DNA of 20,605 bases, taken from a virus. Each line of letters begins with the position of its first letter. Position 1 is the stretch's first letter. The stretch is taken from the IMG/VR virus record IMGVR_UViG_3300047323_000388, positions 1 through 20,605 of that record. One strand, 5' to 3'. The notes beneath the pieces are model-generated. The model ran no database searches. It saw only the letters and a program-made list of their open reading frames with translations, and was not told where the DNA came from. A program made the position numbers and the translations under genes. This document shows, piece by piece, positions 14,715 to 20,605 of the stretch.

Positions 14715-15076
14715 TCCTTTAGATTTATTATTTTTTGATTTAACTTCCAGTAAAACTTACGATTTATCTTAACTTAATTCTTTTTATTTTGTTACTAACC
14801 ACACTACTAACCTTGTCCATATTCTTCGATAAAAACTCAACTTCCCACTCTCTAATAGCTTTCACACAATTTAACGAATACTTTTATCACCTTACTTTTT
14901 AATTCAAAATCAACCCTTATTTTTAACTTTTTATAAATACTTCTAAACTTATTACAAGAAACTTAAAAATAACGTCCTATTTTAATTTAAAACATCAAGT
15001 AGACAACTTATACCTTATTTCTTCTAAATCTCAACCTTGAACCTGTAGTCCCCTTTCTATCGAACAATTCAAACTA
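14715..15076. other. Intergenic region with A-rich motif and a possible gene remnant
   Basis: No complete gene is seen. On the minus strand a 33-codon open stretch (14865-14764, from GTG) encodes KAIREWEVEFLSKNMD then VSSVVSNKIKRIKLR. It has protein-like composition but no ribosome binding site, and stops just upstream close the frame. It runs into the motif copy at 14777-14793, whose bases encode NKIKRI. It is probably a decayed gene. The rest is AT-rich and featureless to me. Confidence 0.45.
14777..14793 (-). promoter_or_regulatory. Recurrent A-rich motif, copy 2
   Basis: Minus reading AACAAAATAAAAAGAAT, about 60 bases upstream of the CoiA-like gene and thus in front of the polymerase operon. 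Confidence 0.5.
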
Positions 15077-15550
15077 CTAAACACTCTTATTAAGGTTGTT
15101 TACAAATCGTTGTCTATAAACTTCTTTCTCTTCTTCAGTTAATTCTTCTTTTTCTTTATAATGTCCATTATCTATGTAATATTGAATATTGTCCTTGAAC
15201 CATTTTAATTTTCTTAAATTTCTAATACTGCTTGGACTTATATCTGCACCATTTTTACTAGCTCCTACTTCCTCAGCAACAATATCTAAACTATCTTCAC
15301 TAAAGTAAATTAACACATCTCCATCACTAGAACAATTATTTACTGATTTAACTCCTTTATCAATTAACTTTTTAACAAACTGTTCTGAATTACCTCTTTT
15401 GGGTTTATAATACGCTAGTAAATTGTTATCTACTCTGTAAATTTGACCACTTCCAGCACACACTATATATGTATCTTCCTTTATTGGTTCTAGGTTTACT
15501 CTATCAAACTCACAGGCTATCCTATAAATTCCTTTATATCTTTCTAACAT
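15077..15550 (-). CDS. Hypothetical phage-type protein, 157 aa
   Basis: The protein is not assigned to a family. It begins MLERYKGIYRIACEFD and has short strands (EDTYIVCAGSGQIYRVD, NLLAYYKP), then a helix-rich second half. The segment SPSSIRNLRKLKWFKD could be an HTH-like stretch, and EELTEEEKEVYRQRF ends the chain. The GKYR-like start followed by Tyr-rich strands recalls small Firmicute phage proteins of unknown role. AAGGAGG lies eight bases before the ATG, directly behind a strong A-rich motif, so the gene is probably well expressed from it. Confidence 0.65.
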   Translation of the reverse strand: MLERYKGIYRIACEFDRVNLEPIKEDTYIVCAGSGQIYRVDNNLLAYYKPKRGNSEQFVKKLIDKGVKSVNNCSSDGDVLIYFSEDSLDIVAEEVGASKNGADISPSSIRNLRKLKWFKDNIQYYIDNGHYKEKEELTEEEKEVYRQRFVNNLNKSV

Positions 15551-15568
15551 TTAATTTTCCTCCTTAAT

Positions 15569-15586
15569 ATTCTTTTTAATTTATTA
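15569..15586 (-). promoter_or_regulatory. Recurrent A-rich motif, copy 3
   Basis: Minus reading TAATAAATTAAAAAGAAT, immediately before the ribosome binding site of the 157-residue gene. Confidence 0.5.
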
Positions 15587-15593
15587 TTATGTA

Positions 15594-15812
15594 CTATCTT
15601 TTACAATCATCTCTTCTATATCTCTTTATTTTAATCTTATCTGCTTGGCTTAAATATGGACTACTAATGTCTGCTCCATAATAATAAGCTTCTAAATCTC
15701 TATCACTTGCATTCCATTCATCCTCCTTTATACAATTATCTTCAAATCCTAATATGTATGCTACCCAATCTTTTTCAAATTTTATCTTTTGTACTCCATT
15801 GTTTTCTTGCAT
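15594..15812 (-). CDS. Hypothetical protein, 72 aa
   Basis: The protein reads MQENNGVQKIKFEKDW at the start and contains NASDRDLEAYYYGADI and a basic end (KIKIKRYRRDDCKR). No family is recognised. AAGGTG lies eight bases before the ATG, at the end of a possible 18-codon frame. The protein is followed by motif copy 3. Confidence 0.55.
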   Translation of the reverse strand: MQENNGVQKIKFEKDWVAYILGFEDNCIKEDEWNASDRDLEAYYYGADISSPYLSQADKIKIKRYRRDDCKR

Positions 15813-15813
15813 T

Positions 15814-15870
15814 TTACTTCACCTTATCCCCTTCTGTTATTTTGTTGTTTAATTTTGTATTATTTTTCAT
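15814..15870 (-). CDS. Possible 18-aa leader peptide
   Basis: The frame reads MKNNTKLNNKITEGDKVK, starts 11 bases after GGAG and stops one base before the ATG of the 72-residue gene. Its end includes that gene's ribosome binding site. It may be a coupling or leader peptide, or chance. Confidence 0.3.
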   Translation of the reverse strand: MKNNTKLNNKITEGDKVK

Positions 15871-15888
15871 AATAATCATTTCTCCTTT

Positions 15889-15907
15889 ATTCTTTTTATT
15901 TTATTTT
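15889..15907 (-). promoter_or_regulatory. Recurrent A-rich motif, copy 4
   Basis: Minus reading AAAATAAAATAAAAAGAAT, followed by AAAGGAG of the 18- and 72-residue frames. Confidence 0.5.
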
Positions 15908-15948
15908 GATATGTATTTGTTTTGAAAGTTTGTCCAGCCTTCCTTTAT

Positions 15949-15977
15949 AATATACTTTTTATTTTATCTAATGTCAA
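15949..15977 (-). promoter_or_regulatory. Sigma-A-like promoter containing motif copy 5
   Basis: TTGACA (15977-15972), 17 bases, TATATT (15954-15949). The spacer and -10 box are made of a variant of the A-rich motif (ATAAAATAAAAAGTAT, 15952-15969), so host and motif signals overlap here. It would transcribe the small genes downstream. Confidence 0.6.
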
Positions 15978-15995
15978 GCTTTTCTAAATTTACCG

Positions 15996-16160
15996 TTAAA
16001 TATTATGTATTAATAACCATTCTTGTTCTTCATCCATCTCTTTTATTTCATCATCATCTAGTATCCCACTAAAATTCCATCCTTTTAGTTGATTATATCT
16101 AGCTAAATGTTTTTCTGCTATTTTATTACTTTTTGATTTGAATTCTATTACTTTACTCAT
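15996..16160 (-). CDS. Small acidic hypothetical protein, 54 aa
   Basis: The protein begins MSKVIEFKSKSNKIAEKHLA and continues with an acidic half (LDDDEIKEMDEEQEWLLIHNI). AAGGAG lies 8 bases before the ATG, behind motif copy 6. The family is not recognised. Short basic-then-acidic proteins of this sort are common in clostridial plasmids and phages. Confidence 0.6.
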   Translation of the reverse strand: MSKVIEFKSKSNKIAEKHLARYNQLKGWNFSGILDDDEIKEMDEEQEWLLIHNI

Positions 16161-16179
16161 TTTAATACATCTCCTTAAT

Positions 16180-16242
16180 TTATATTCTTTTTATTTTATT
16201 AACTTCACTTAAAGTTACGATTTTAACTAGATATTTCTTCAT
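16180..16242 (-). pseudogene. 20-codon remnant ending in the A-rich motif
   Basis: The frame reads MKKYLVKIVTLSEVNKIKRI. The first 15 residues resemble the start of clostridial HPr-like proteins, from memory. The last six are encoded by motif copy 6 (16184-16201). A promoter lies upstream, and a GGAAGTG site precedes a three-codon frame overlapping this ATG. It may be a truncated gene or a short peptide. Confidence 0.3.
16184..16201 (-). promoter_or_regulatory. Recurrent A-rich motif, copy 6
   Basis: Minus reading TAATAAAATAAAAAGAAT, upstream of the 54-residue gene; identical to copy 1 over 18 bases. Confidence 0.5.
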
Positions 16243-16281
16243 ATATTCATATTAATCACTTCCTTTTCACTTATTAATATT

Positions 16282-16310
16282 AGTTTAACATTATTTTCTT
16301 ATGTTGTCAA
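16282..16310 (-). promoter_or_regulatory. Sigma-A-like promoter
   Basis: TTGACA (16310-16305), 17-base spacer, TAAACT (16287-16282). It lies directly downstream of motif copy 7 and before the 20-codon remnant and 54-residue gene. Confidence 0.55.
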
Positions 16311-16314
16311 TAGT

Positions 16315-16333
16315 ATTCTTTTTAATTTATTTA
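16315..16333 (-). promoter_or_regulatory. Recurrent A-rich motif, copy 7
   Basis: Minus reading TAAATAAATTAAAAAGAAT, four bases before the TTGACA box. Confidence 0.5.
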
Positions 16334-16388
16334 TATTACCATTTAATCACACCTAACTTCATATTACTAAGTCAAATACATTCATTTT

Positions 16389-16521
16389 AGTCTGAGAGCA
16401 TAAATGACTATCTTTATTTTGAAGTGCTATTGTCTGTCAGCAAAGTTCAACTCTAGTCCTATTGTCTGAGAGACTAACAGAATGAAGTTAACTAATAATA
16501 CTAAAGACTAATAATACTAAA
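16389..16521. repeat. Repeat-containing intergenic region
   Basis: The octamer TCTGAGAG (or TCTGTCAG) occurs at about 16391, 16433 and 16465; the last two lie in a longer CTATTGTCTG repeat spaced 32 bases. Next to them, ACTAATAATACTAAA is repeated perfectly at 16491-16505 and 16507-16521, with a partial third copy. The region follows the winged-helix gene and precedes a promoter. It may be a binding array for that protein or an origin or partition site. Confidence 0.5.
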
Positions 16522-16571
16522 TATACTAAGAAGATTTATTGCTTACGCATTGATTTTTTCTTTTTTGGTTT

Positions 16572-17435
16572 TTATTTTGTCAGTTTATTGTATTGTTTTT
16601 CTAGTGATTTTAATTCTTCAATTTCTTCTTCCGATTTATTTATTTTCTTTGTTAAGTTATTTATCTTTTGTTTTAATGACCTTTTATTATTTATTTTACT
16701 CTTTTCTTTTTTACTTAATGGAGTTATTGATTTATCTTTATTTTCAATAGCAATTCTATTATCTAAATATTCCTTATCTTGTATTCTACAGTAATATGTT
16801 TTTGTAGCCTTATATTTACCATTTACTATTCTATATCCTACATTGTCATAATATAATAAAGCCATATCGTCTTTTAAAGCTTTTATATATTTTAATACTG
16901 TATTTTCACTTATATCTAAAAGTATCGCCATATTTTCTATTGACGGATAGCATAATTTATATGTTTCTGCTTGGTCGTTTGTTTCTATTAACCTCATTAT
17001 GTATAAATATAAGTGAGTAATTAAGTATTTATCTATTTTGTTATCATTGCAATAATCTAATATAATTTTTAATTCATTGTAATATAGTTTAGTAAATCTC
17101 CCTATCTCATGTTGTAATTCAGCAAAGTATATATCCATCTTATTTTGTTTAGTTATTTCTTCTATGTTTATACTATTATAACATTCAATAGTATCGCTAA
17201 AGAATAATATATCTTGTTCTTGAAAATACTTTAAGGTGTTTATAATGAATTTTGTTCTATTTGTATTTCCAGTTGTAGTATTTAATCTTTGGCATAGATA
17301 TCTTATACTAAATAAACATGTATCTGTTCCTGTTCTTCCTTGTAATAATATAGTTAGTAATAATAATTTATCAGATTCTAATTTCTTTTCACCATTTATA
17401 AAATCATTTAGTATCATTATATATTTGTCTTTCAT
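16572..17435 (-). CDS. Winged-helix DNA-binding protein, Rep-like, 287 aa
   Basis: The start MKDKYIMIL at 17435 is chosen because AAGGAGGG lies ten bases upstream. A frame opening at 17483 would begin inside the promoter -10 region. The N-terminal part (LLTILLQGRTG, SIRYLCQRLN, FIINTLKYFQEQDI) is a probable first winged helix. Residues about 170-200 form a second HTH (PSIENMAILLDISENTVLKYIKALKDD), followed by a short wing. The C-terminal 60 residues are a lysine-rich coiled coil (KQKINNLTKKINKSEEEIEEL). This layout fits plasmid accessory replication proteins or regulators; the gene lies next to the Rep_3 gene but has its own promoter. The specific family is not recognised. Confidence 0.6.
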   Translation of the reverse strand: MKDKYIMILNDFINGEKKLESDKLLLLTILLQGRTGTDTCLFSIRYLCQRLNTTTGNTNRTKFIINTLKYFQEQDILFFSDTIECYNSINIEEITKQNKMDIYFAELQHEIGRFTKLYYNELKIILDYCNDNKIDKYLITHLYLYIMRLIETNDQAETYKLCYPSIENMAILLDISENTVLKYIKALKDDMALLYYDNVGYRIVNGKYKATKTYYCRIQDKEYLDNRIAIENKDKSITPLSKKEKSKINNKRSLKQKINNLTKKINKSEEEIEELKSLEKQYNKLTK

Positions 17436-17471
17436 ATTGTATTCAACCCTCCTTCCTTTCTTAATAATTCC

Positions 17472-17500
17472 ATAATAAATCATGTTGTGTATTTTGTCAA
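17472..17500 (-). promoter_or_regulatory. Sigma-A-like promoter of the winged-helix gene
   Basis: TTGACA (17500-17495), 17-base spacer, TATTAT (17477-17472). It sits directly downstream of motif copy 8 and about 35 bases before the chosen start. Confidence 0.75.
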
Positions 17501-17502
17501 AT

Positions 17503-17520
17503 ATTCTTTTTATTTTATCT
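17503..17520 (-). promoter_or_regulatory. Recurrent A-rich motif, copy 8
   Basis: Minus reading AGATAAAATAAAAAGAAT, two bases from the TTGACA box of the winged-helix gene. Confidence 0.5.
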
Positions 17521-17575
17521 TATAGAATGATAATAACTTCAATTACCTATTTTGTAAAAAACATTTCCATTACAT

Positions 17576-17606
17576 AAAAACAGATGTAATATTTCTACTA
17601 CATCTG
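17576..17606 (-). terminator. Rho-independent terminator of rep
   Basis: Minus strand: perfect 8-pair stem CAGATGTA/TACATCTG with a 10-base loop, followed by TTTTT. It lies about 100 bases after the rep stop and before the next promoter. Smaller G/C-rich stems (TACG/CGTA, GGC/GCC) lie between rep and it, at about 17625-17655. Confidence 0.85.
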
Positions 17607-17707
17607 AATATACTATTATACTAGGCTTTAAATGCCAAAATACGCCCCGTATAGATGTTCTAATTTTAAACAACACTTTATACCTTATTTGTCCTATAGT
17701 GGCAAAC

Positions 17708-18958
17708 TTAAGCCTTATTTTGCATTTCTTTAAGTAAATCTGATACTGTACTACTTGATTCAACATCAATTGCTATTTCTTCTTTTTCTTCACTTTTATC
17801 CCAACCAAGTAATTTTTCTTCTACTCCTTTCATATGTTTTTCATCTTTTGCTTCAGGTCTACCGTCAAAATTATTAAACATGTTGCTTTTTGGGAGACTA
17901 ATATTTTCAATCCAATATTCTTCTATAGCAGTTTTTACTGTACCATAATAATTTTTGATAGTTGTTGTTTTAGCATAATCATGAACTCTATTTACTTCGT
18001 ATTTAATATAATCATAAAAACTCATATTAATTTTGTTCTCTCTAATTGCCGAAATTGCTAAATCTGTTAACTCTGCAACTTGACCTGCTGTTAATTTACA
18101 TCCTAAAATACCTTCCATATTTGCAACTTGCGAAGCATCTATTACATCTATATCGTCTTCTATATCATTTAATTGTGTAGTAATTTGGGAAATAATAAAT
18201 TCAATTGCTCCAACTTTTCTTCCATATCTAATTTCTTTGAGTGATATATTTAAATTAGTATTATTATTAATAGATTCTAATGATGGAGTTAGTACATTTC
18301 TTTTAAACTCCGAATATTTAGTATATTTAGCGTCATCATATATCCCAAGTTTATATCTAAAGTCCTCTAATTCAAACCTTCTATTTCCCCTATAAGCATA
18401 ATTTTGTAATAATTCGTATACTCTAAAAGCATATGACGTATTGAATGTTTTTGTAGAATTGTATTCCATTTTACCAAACTTTCCTTTTATAACTAATAAA
18501 TCTAATATTAAATCTGGATGAAAAGTAAGATCAACATATTTTCCTTCAGGATTATATTTACTTGTAATAACCCAACTTTTTTCAACGAATGTACCATCAT
18601 CTTGAAGATAATTTAATTCTTTTTTCTTCAAAGATTTCGCAGTATCTTCTAAAACTCTATATAGATTATTACTTGAAAGATTAAATTCTTCTTTAAATTC
18701 ATTAACATATATTCTTAAATCTTTAAATTCTTCATGTCCAAATAAAGTTTTTATCTCTGATGGTTTTATTTTAGATTTTATATATCTAGGTTTTAGCTTT
18801 TTTGTAGCTAGATATGTTAATCTCTGTTCATTTAATGTAAAATTATAACCACTCTCTATTAAATTATGAGATTTGAATACATAAGTATTGGTGTCCATTG
18901 TTTGCACTTGTATTTCTAATGCTAATTGCTCATAAGTTCTTTCCTTTGTATCCTCCAT
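17708..18958 (-). CDS. Rep_3-family plasmid replication initiator
   Basis: 416 residues. Residues about 36-160 form the first winged helix: SGYNFTLNEQRLTYLATKKL, the FNLSSNNLYRVLEDTAKSL helix, then KYVDLTFHPDLILDLL. The second lies at about 165-257: TSYAFRVYELLQNYAYRGNR, FELEDFRYKLGI, YSEFKRNVLTPSLESINN, then the GRKVGAIEFII hairpin. This order is the Rep_3/RepA initiator signature; the protein binds iterons and opens the origin. The tail of about 150 residues is longer than usual and ends acidic. GGGAGGG about ten bases before the ATG overlaps an iteron. Iterons upstream and one between the promoter boxes suggest autoregulation. Confidence 0.93.
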   Translation of the reverse strand: MEDTKERTYEQLALEIQVQTMDTNTYVFKSHNLIESGYNFTLNEQRLTYLATKKLKPRYIKSKIKPSEIKTLFGHEEFKDLRIYVNEFKEEFNLSSNNLYRVLEDTAKSLKKKELNYLQDDGTFVEKSWVITSKYNPEGKYVDLTFHPDLILDLLVIKGKFGKMEYNSTKTFNTSYAFRVYELLQNYAYRGNRRFELEDFRYKLGIYDDAKYTKYSEFKRNVLTPSLESINNNTNLNISLKEIRYGRKVGAIEFIISQITTQLNDIEDDIDVIDASQVANMEGILGCKLTAGQVAELTDLAISAIRENKINMSFYDYIKYEVNRVHDYAKTTTIKNYYGTVKTAIEEYWIENISLPKSNMFNNFDGRPEAKDEKHMKGVEEKLLGWDKSEEKEEIAIDVESSSTVSDLLKEMQNKA

Positions 18959-18970
18959 TAATTAATACCC

Positions 18971-19335
18971 TCCCAAATTACTACACACTTATTACTAATT
19001 AAATACACCTTTATAGTTTTCTGATATAGATATAATATCACCCAAATTACTACATTTCAATCCCAATCTACAACACCCAAATCCCAATTGGTTACACTTT
19101 ATTAACCAATAAACAACATGTTTATTATAATATTCACTTCTTAAATCTTGATATAATCACATTTTGGGCATTTGTAATATATAGATATATTTGTTGTGTT
19201 GTATATCTGAACTATAATAATACTCTAATACAACAACAGATTAATAGGTGTAGTAATTTGGGATAGACATTATAGGGGTATAAAATTTCTTATGATAATA
19301 CGTGGTTATAAACAATTATCCCAATTAGCTACATC
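18971..19335. other. Iteron-containing replication origin
   Basis: The 14-mer CCCAAATTACTACA is perfect at 18972-18985 and 19041-19054, and in inverse orientation at 19249-19262. Close variants lie at 19062-19074, 19083-19096 and 19320-19333. An inverted repeat AATAAAC/GTTTATT is at 19108-19126 and TGTTGTAT/ATACAACA at 19197-19235. The intervening DNA is very AT-rich, as expected for melting. The remainder to 19493 shows no further gene on the minus strand. Confidence 0.85.
19032..19060 (-). promoter_or_regulatory. rep promoter with an iteron as spacer
   Basis: TTGAAA (19060-19055), 17-base spacer, TATTAT (19037-19032). The spacer contains a complete iteron (19041-19054), so Rep binding should block transcription. 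Confidence 0.65.
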
Positions 19336-19493
19336 TTTATATCACATCAATTACAACCCACTTATTAAACCCATACAGACTCCAAATTTAAAGACAACAA
19401 CTATTACCTTTAAACTTCTATATCTATTCCTAAGACCTGTCAGCTATCACATATTACTTCCTAATGCGACAATAAGTTGGTTATGTTGCATTA

Positions 19494-20246
19494 TTACTTC
19501 TTGAAGTTGAATATTTTGCTAATAAATGATTTTGGTTCTTGCTGATTTTTTATTTGTTCTAAATTTAAACATTTAAACTCATTTATTGCTTTAGTATTTT
19601 CGGATATTATTTTGTTATTATTATCTAAATTTTCTTCTACCCTCCTATTAGTCTCTTGAGTTATTGATAGTTCATTTTGTAAACTATCAAAATAACCATT
19701 CATTTTATCACTTACAACCTCATCTATTGTATTAATAATACCTTCTTTTAGGGCTATATTATTTTCTTTAATAATATTCTGTAGAATATTAATCATATCC
19801 TGTTGTTGTTTTATAGTAATATTTTGCATTTCTATAAATTTTTTATCCATTTCATCAGTTAATCCAGATATAAATGTTTTTATTGCTAATGGATTACCAG
19901 TATCTAAACCAATCTCATTATTAAATCCCTTTTGACTACAGTAATCATAGGCTTGTTTAACTGTTAAACCATCTTCCTTTAGTAGTTTTCGTATAAACAT
20001 CAAATTCTCAATATTACTTTTAGTATATTTTCTATTATTATTTGATATTGGAATATTTAATAATGGTTGAAACATTTTACTCCAATATCGTATCTTACTA
20101 TCTGGCTCATCTAATATTTTAGCTACTTGCATACAATTGTAATATAAAGGCTCTCTATTAATATTTATATCCGTTTCAAATAAGCCCTCATCAATAATTT
20201 CTTCATAGTTAGTATCAATAATATTCTCTTCATTAAACTTATCCAA
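19494..20246 (-). CDS. MerR-type HTH protein with coiled coil, possible partition or replication factor
   Basis: 250 residues starting at TTG (AAGGAG 11 bases upstream; no in-frame ATG). Residues 38-108 form a MerR-like winged helix: MQVAKILDEPDSKIRYWSKMF, then NRKYTKSNIENLMFIRKLL and LTVKQAYDYCSQKG. Residues about 125-235 form a long coiled coil (MIN-LQNIIKENNIALKEG, then NNKIISENTKAINEF), and the chain ends with the basic SKIFNFKK. MerR-HTH plus coiled coil is the plan of the DNA-anchoring protein RacA, so segregation or replication control is plausible by analogy. It lies directly upstream of the origin and rep. Direct repeats and an AGTTTA array lie in front of it. Confidence 0.65.
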   Translation of the reverse strand: MDKFNEENIIDTNYEEIIDEGLFETDININREPLYYNCMQVAKILDEPDSKIRYWSKMFQPLLNIPISNNNRKYTKSNIENLMFIRKLLKEDGLTVKQAYDYCSQKGFNNEIGLDTGNPLAIKTFISGLTDEMDKKFIEMQNITIKQQQDMINILQNIIKENNIALKEGIINTIDEVVSDKMNGYFDSLQNELSITQETNRRVEENLDNNNKIISENTKAINEFKCLNLEQIKNQQEPKSFISKIFNFKK

Positions 20247-20273
20247 AGATAAATCATCTCCTTATTAACTTAA

Positions 20274-20293
20274 AGTATATCTATAGTATATCA
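20274..20293. repeat. Two 8-bp direct repeats upstream of the MerR-like gene
   Basis: AGTATATC occurs at 20274-20281 and 20285-20292, eleven bases apart (one helical turn), close to the start of the MerR-like gene. It is a candidate operator. Confidence 0.4.
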
Positions 20294-20339
20294 TATCTGA
20301 ACTAAATGTAATCAAATTTATTTAATTTAAATATAATAA

Positions 20340-20480
20340 AGTTTAGAATTAGTTTGGTATAGATAACCATTTGATTTAAATAAGTTTAATTGATATAATA
20401 TGAAATATAAATTTGATTTAGTTTAACATTATTAAAATTCAACTTTAGTTTACTTTAATTAATGATTTTCTACCAGTTTA
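20340..20480. repeat. AGTTTA array with about 27-bp spacing
   Basis: AGTTTA occurs at 20340, 20393, 20420, 20447 and 20475; steps are 53 (about two units), 27, 27 and 28. It lies in about 350 bases without a gene at the right edge, upstream of the MerR-like gene. It may be a centromere-like or operator array. Flanking bases are not conserved, and the motif is short in AT-rich DNA. Confidence 0.4.
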
Positions 20481-20605
20481 GTAATAACTTAATACCAGTA
20501 TACTTCTAATAATGTAATAGTTAACTACTAATATAGTTTTAACTTAATAACATTTATAGTGTAATATAATAATAAATAACAACGGTTAAATTCTAGTATA
20601 TATAT

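Noticed and set aside
15020-15076. GGTTCAA on the minus strand, as in a tRNA T-arm
   Set aside because: No acceptor, D or anticodon stems can be drawn around it.
16389-16521. CRISPR array
   Set aside because: The repeats are too short and too few, and there are no spacers of constant length or cas genes.
17436-17483. Longer start for the 287-residue winged-helix protein
   Set aside because: The added part overlaps the TATTAT box and lies before the expected transcript start.
17539-17769. 76-codon minus-strand frame overlapping the rep end
   Set aside because: It overlaps the rep gene in another frame and runs through the terminator; no ribosome binding site.
19292-19504. Plus-strand frame in the origin
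   Set aside because: It spans an iteron variant, has no ribosome binding site, and its protein is low in complexity.

Overview
The window is strongly AT-rich. Ribosome binding sites are of the strong GGAGG type, and almost every supported gene lies on the minus strand, so genes read from high to low coordinates. The style (Rep_3 initiator with iterons, DUF5659-like small proteins, zinc-ribbon micro-proteins) points to a Clostridium-like Firmicute. The content looks like a phage-plasmid or large plasmid carrying phage genes: plasmid replication genes lie at the right end. A zinc-finger gene resembling phage terminase small subunits, next to a GIY-YIG homing endonuclease, lies at the left end.

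Right end (about 16.4-20.6 kb) is the replication and maintenance block. A MerR-type HTH/coiled-coil protein is followed by an iteron-bearing origin, the Rep_3 initiator and its terminator, and then a second winged-helix DNA-binding protein with its own sigma-A-like promoter. Next (about 14.7-16.4 kb) comes a run of small unknown genes and gene remnants, separated by copies of an A-rich intergenic element.

The centre (9.4-14.7 kb) is a compact operon: a CoiA-like nuclease, a 58-residue DUF5659-like protein and a 1040-residue protein. The last carries the D-x-D-x-D metal-binding motif (here DYDSD) and other signatures of single-chain two-barrel RNA polymerases of the QDE-1/YonO type. Behind it lies about 450 bp without a convincing gene, rich in hairpins and long-range complementarity, probably a structured RNA. 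Then come a protein of unknown function, an HU-like protein with a structured leader, and an MBL/beta-CASP nuclease. The nuclease metal-binding HxHxDH motif is split by six bases that include a UGA stop.

The left half (1-6.7 kb) holds zinc-ribbon micro-proteins, a calcineurin-like phosphoesterase, a ClpP-like protease, acidic unknown proteins (one probably continued by a -1 frameshift at an A8 run), a winged-helix protein, a second DUF5659-like protein, the homing endonuclease and the partial terminase-like gene.

The most interesting hypothesis is that the single-chain RNA polymerase transcribes this element from the A-rich motif (sense AATAAAWTAAAAAGAATA). Eight strong copies and about as many weaker ones lie just upstream of genes. 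This is inference: the motif and the polymerase signatures are visible, but their connection is not shown by the sequence.
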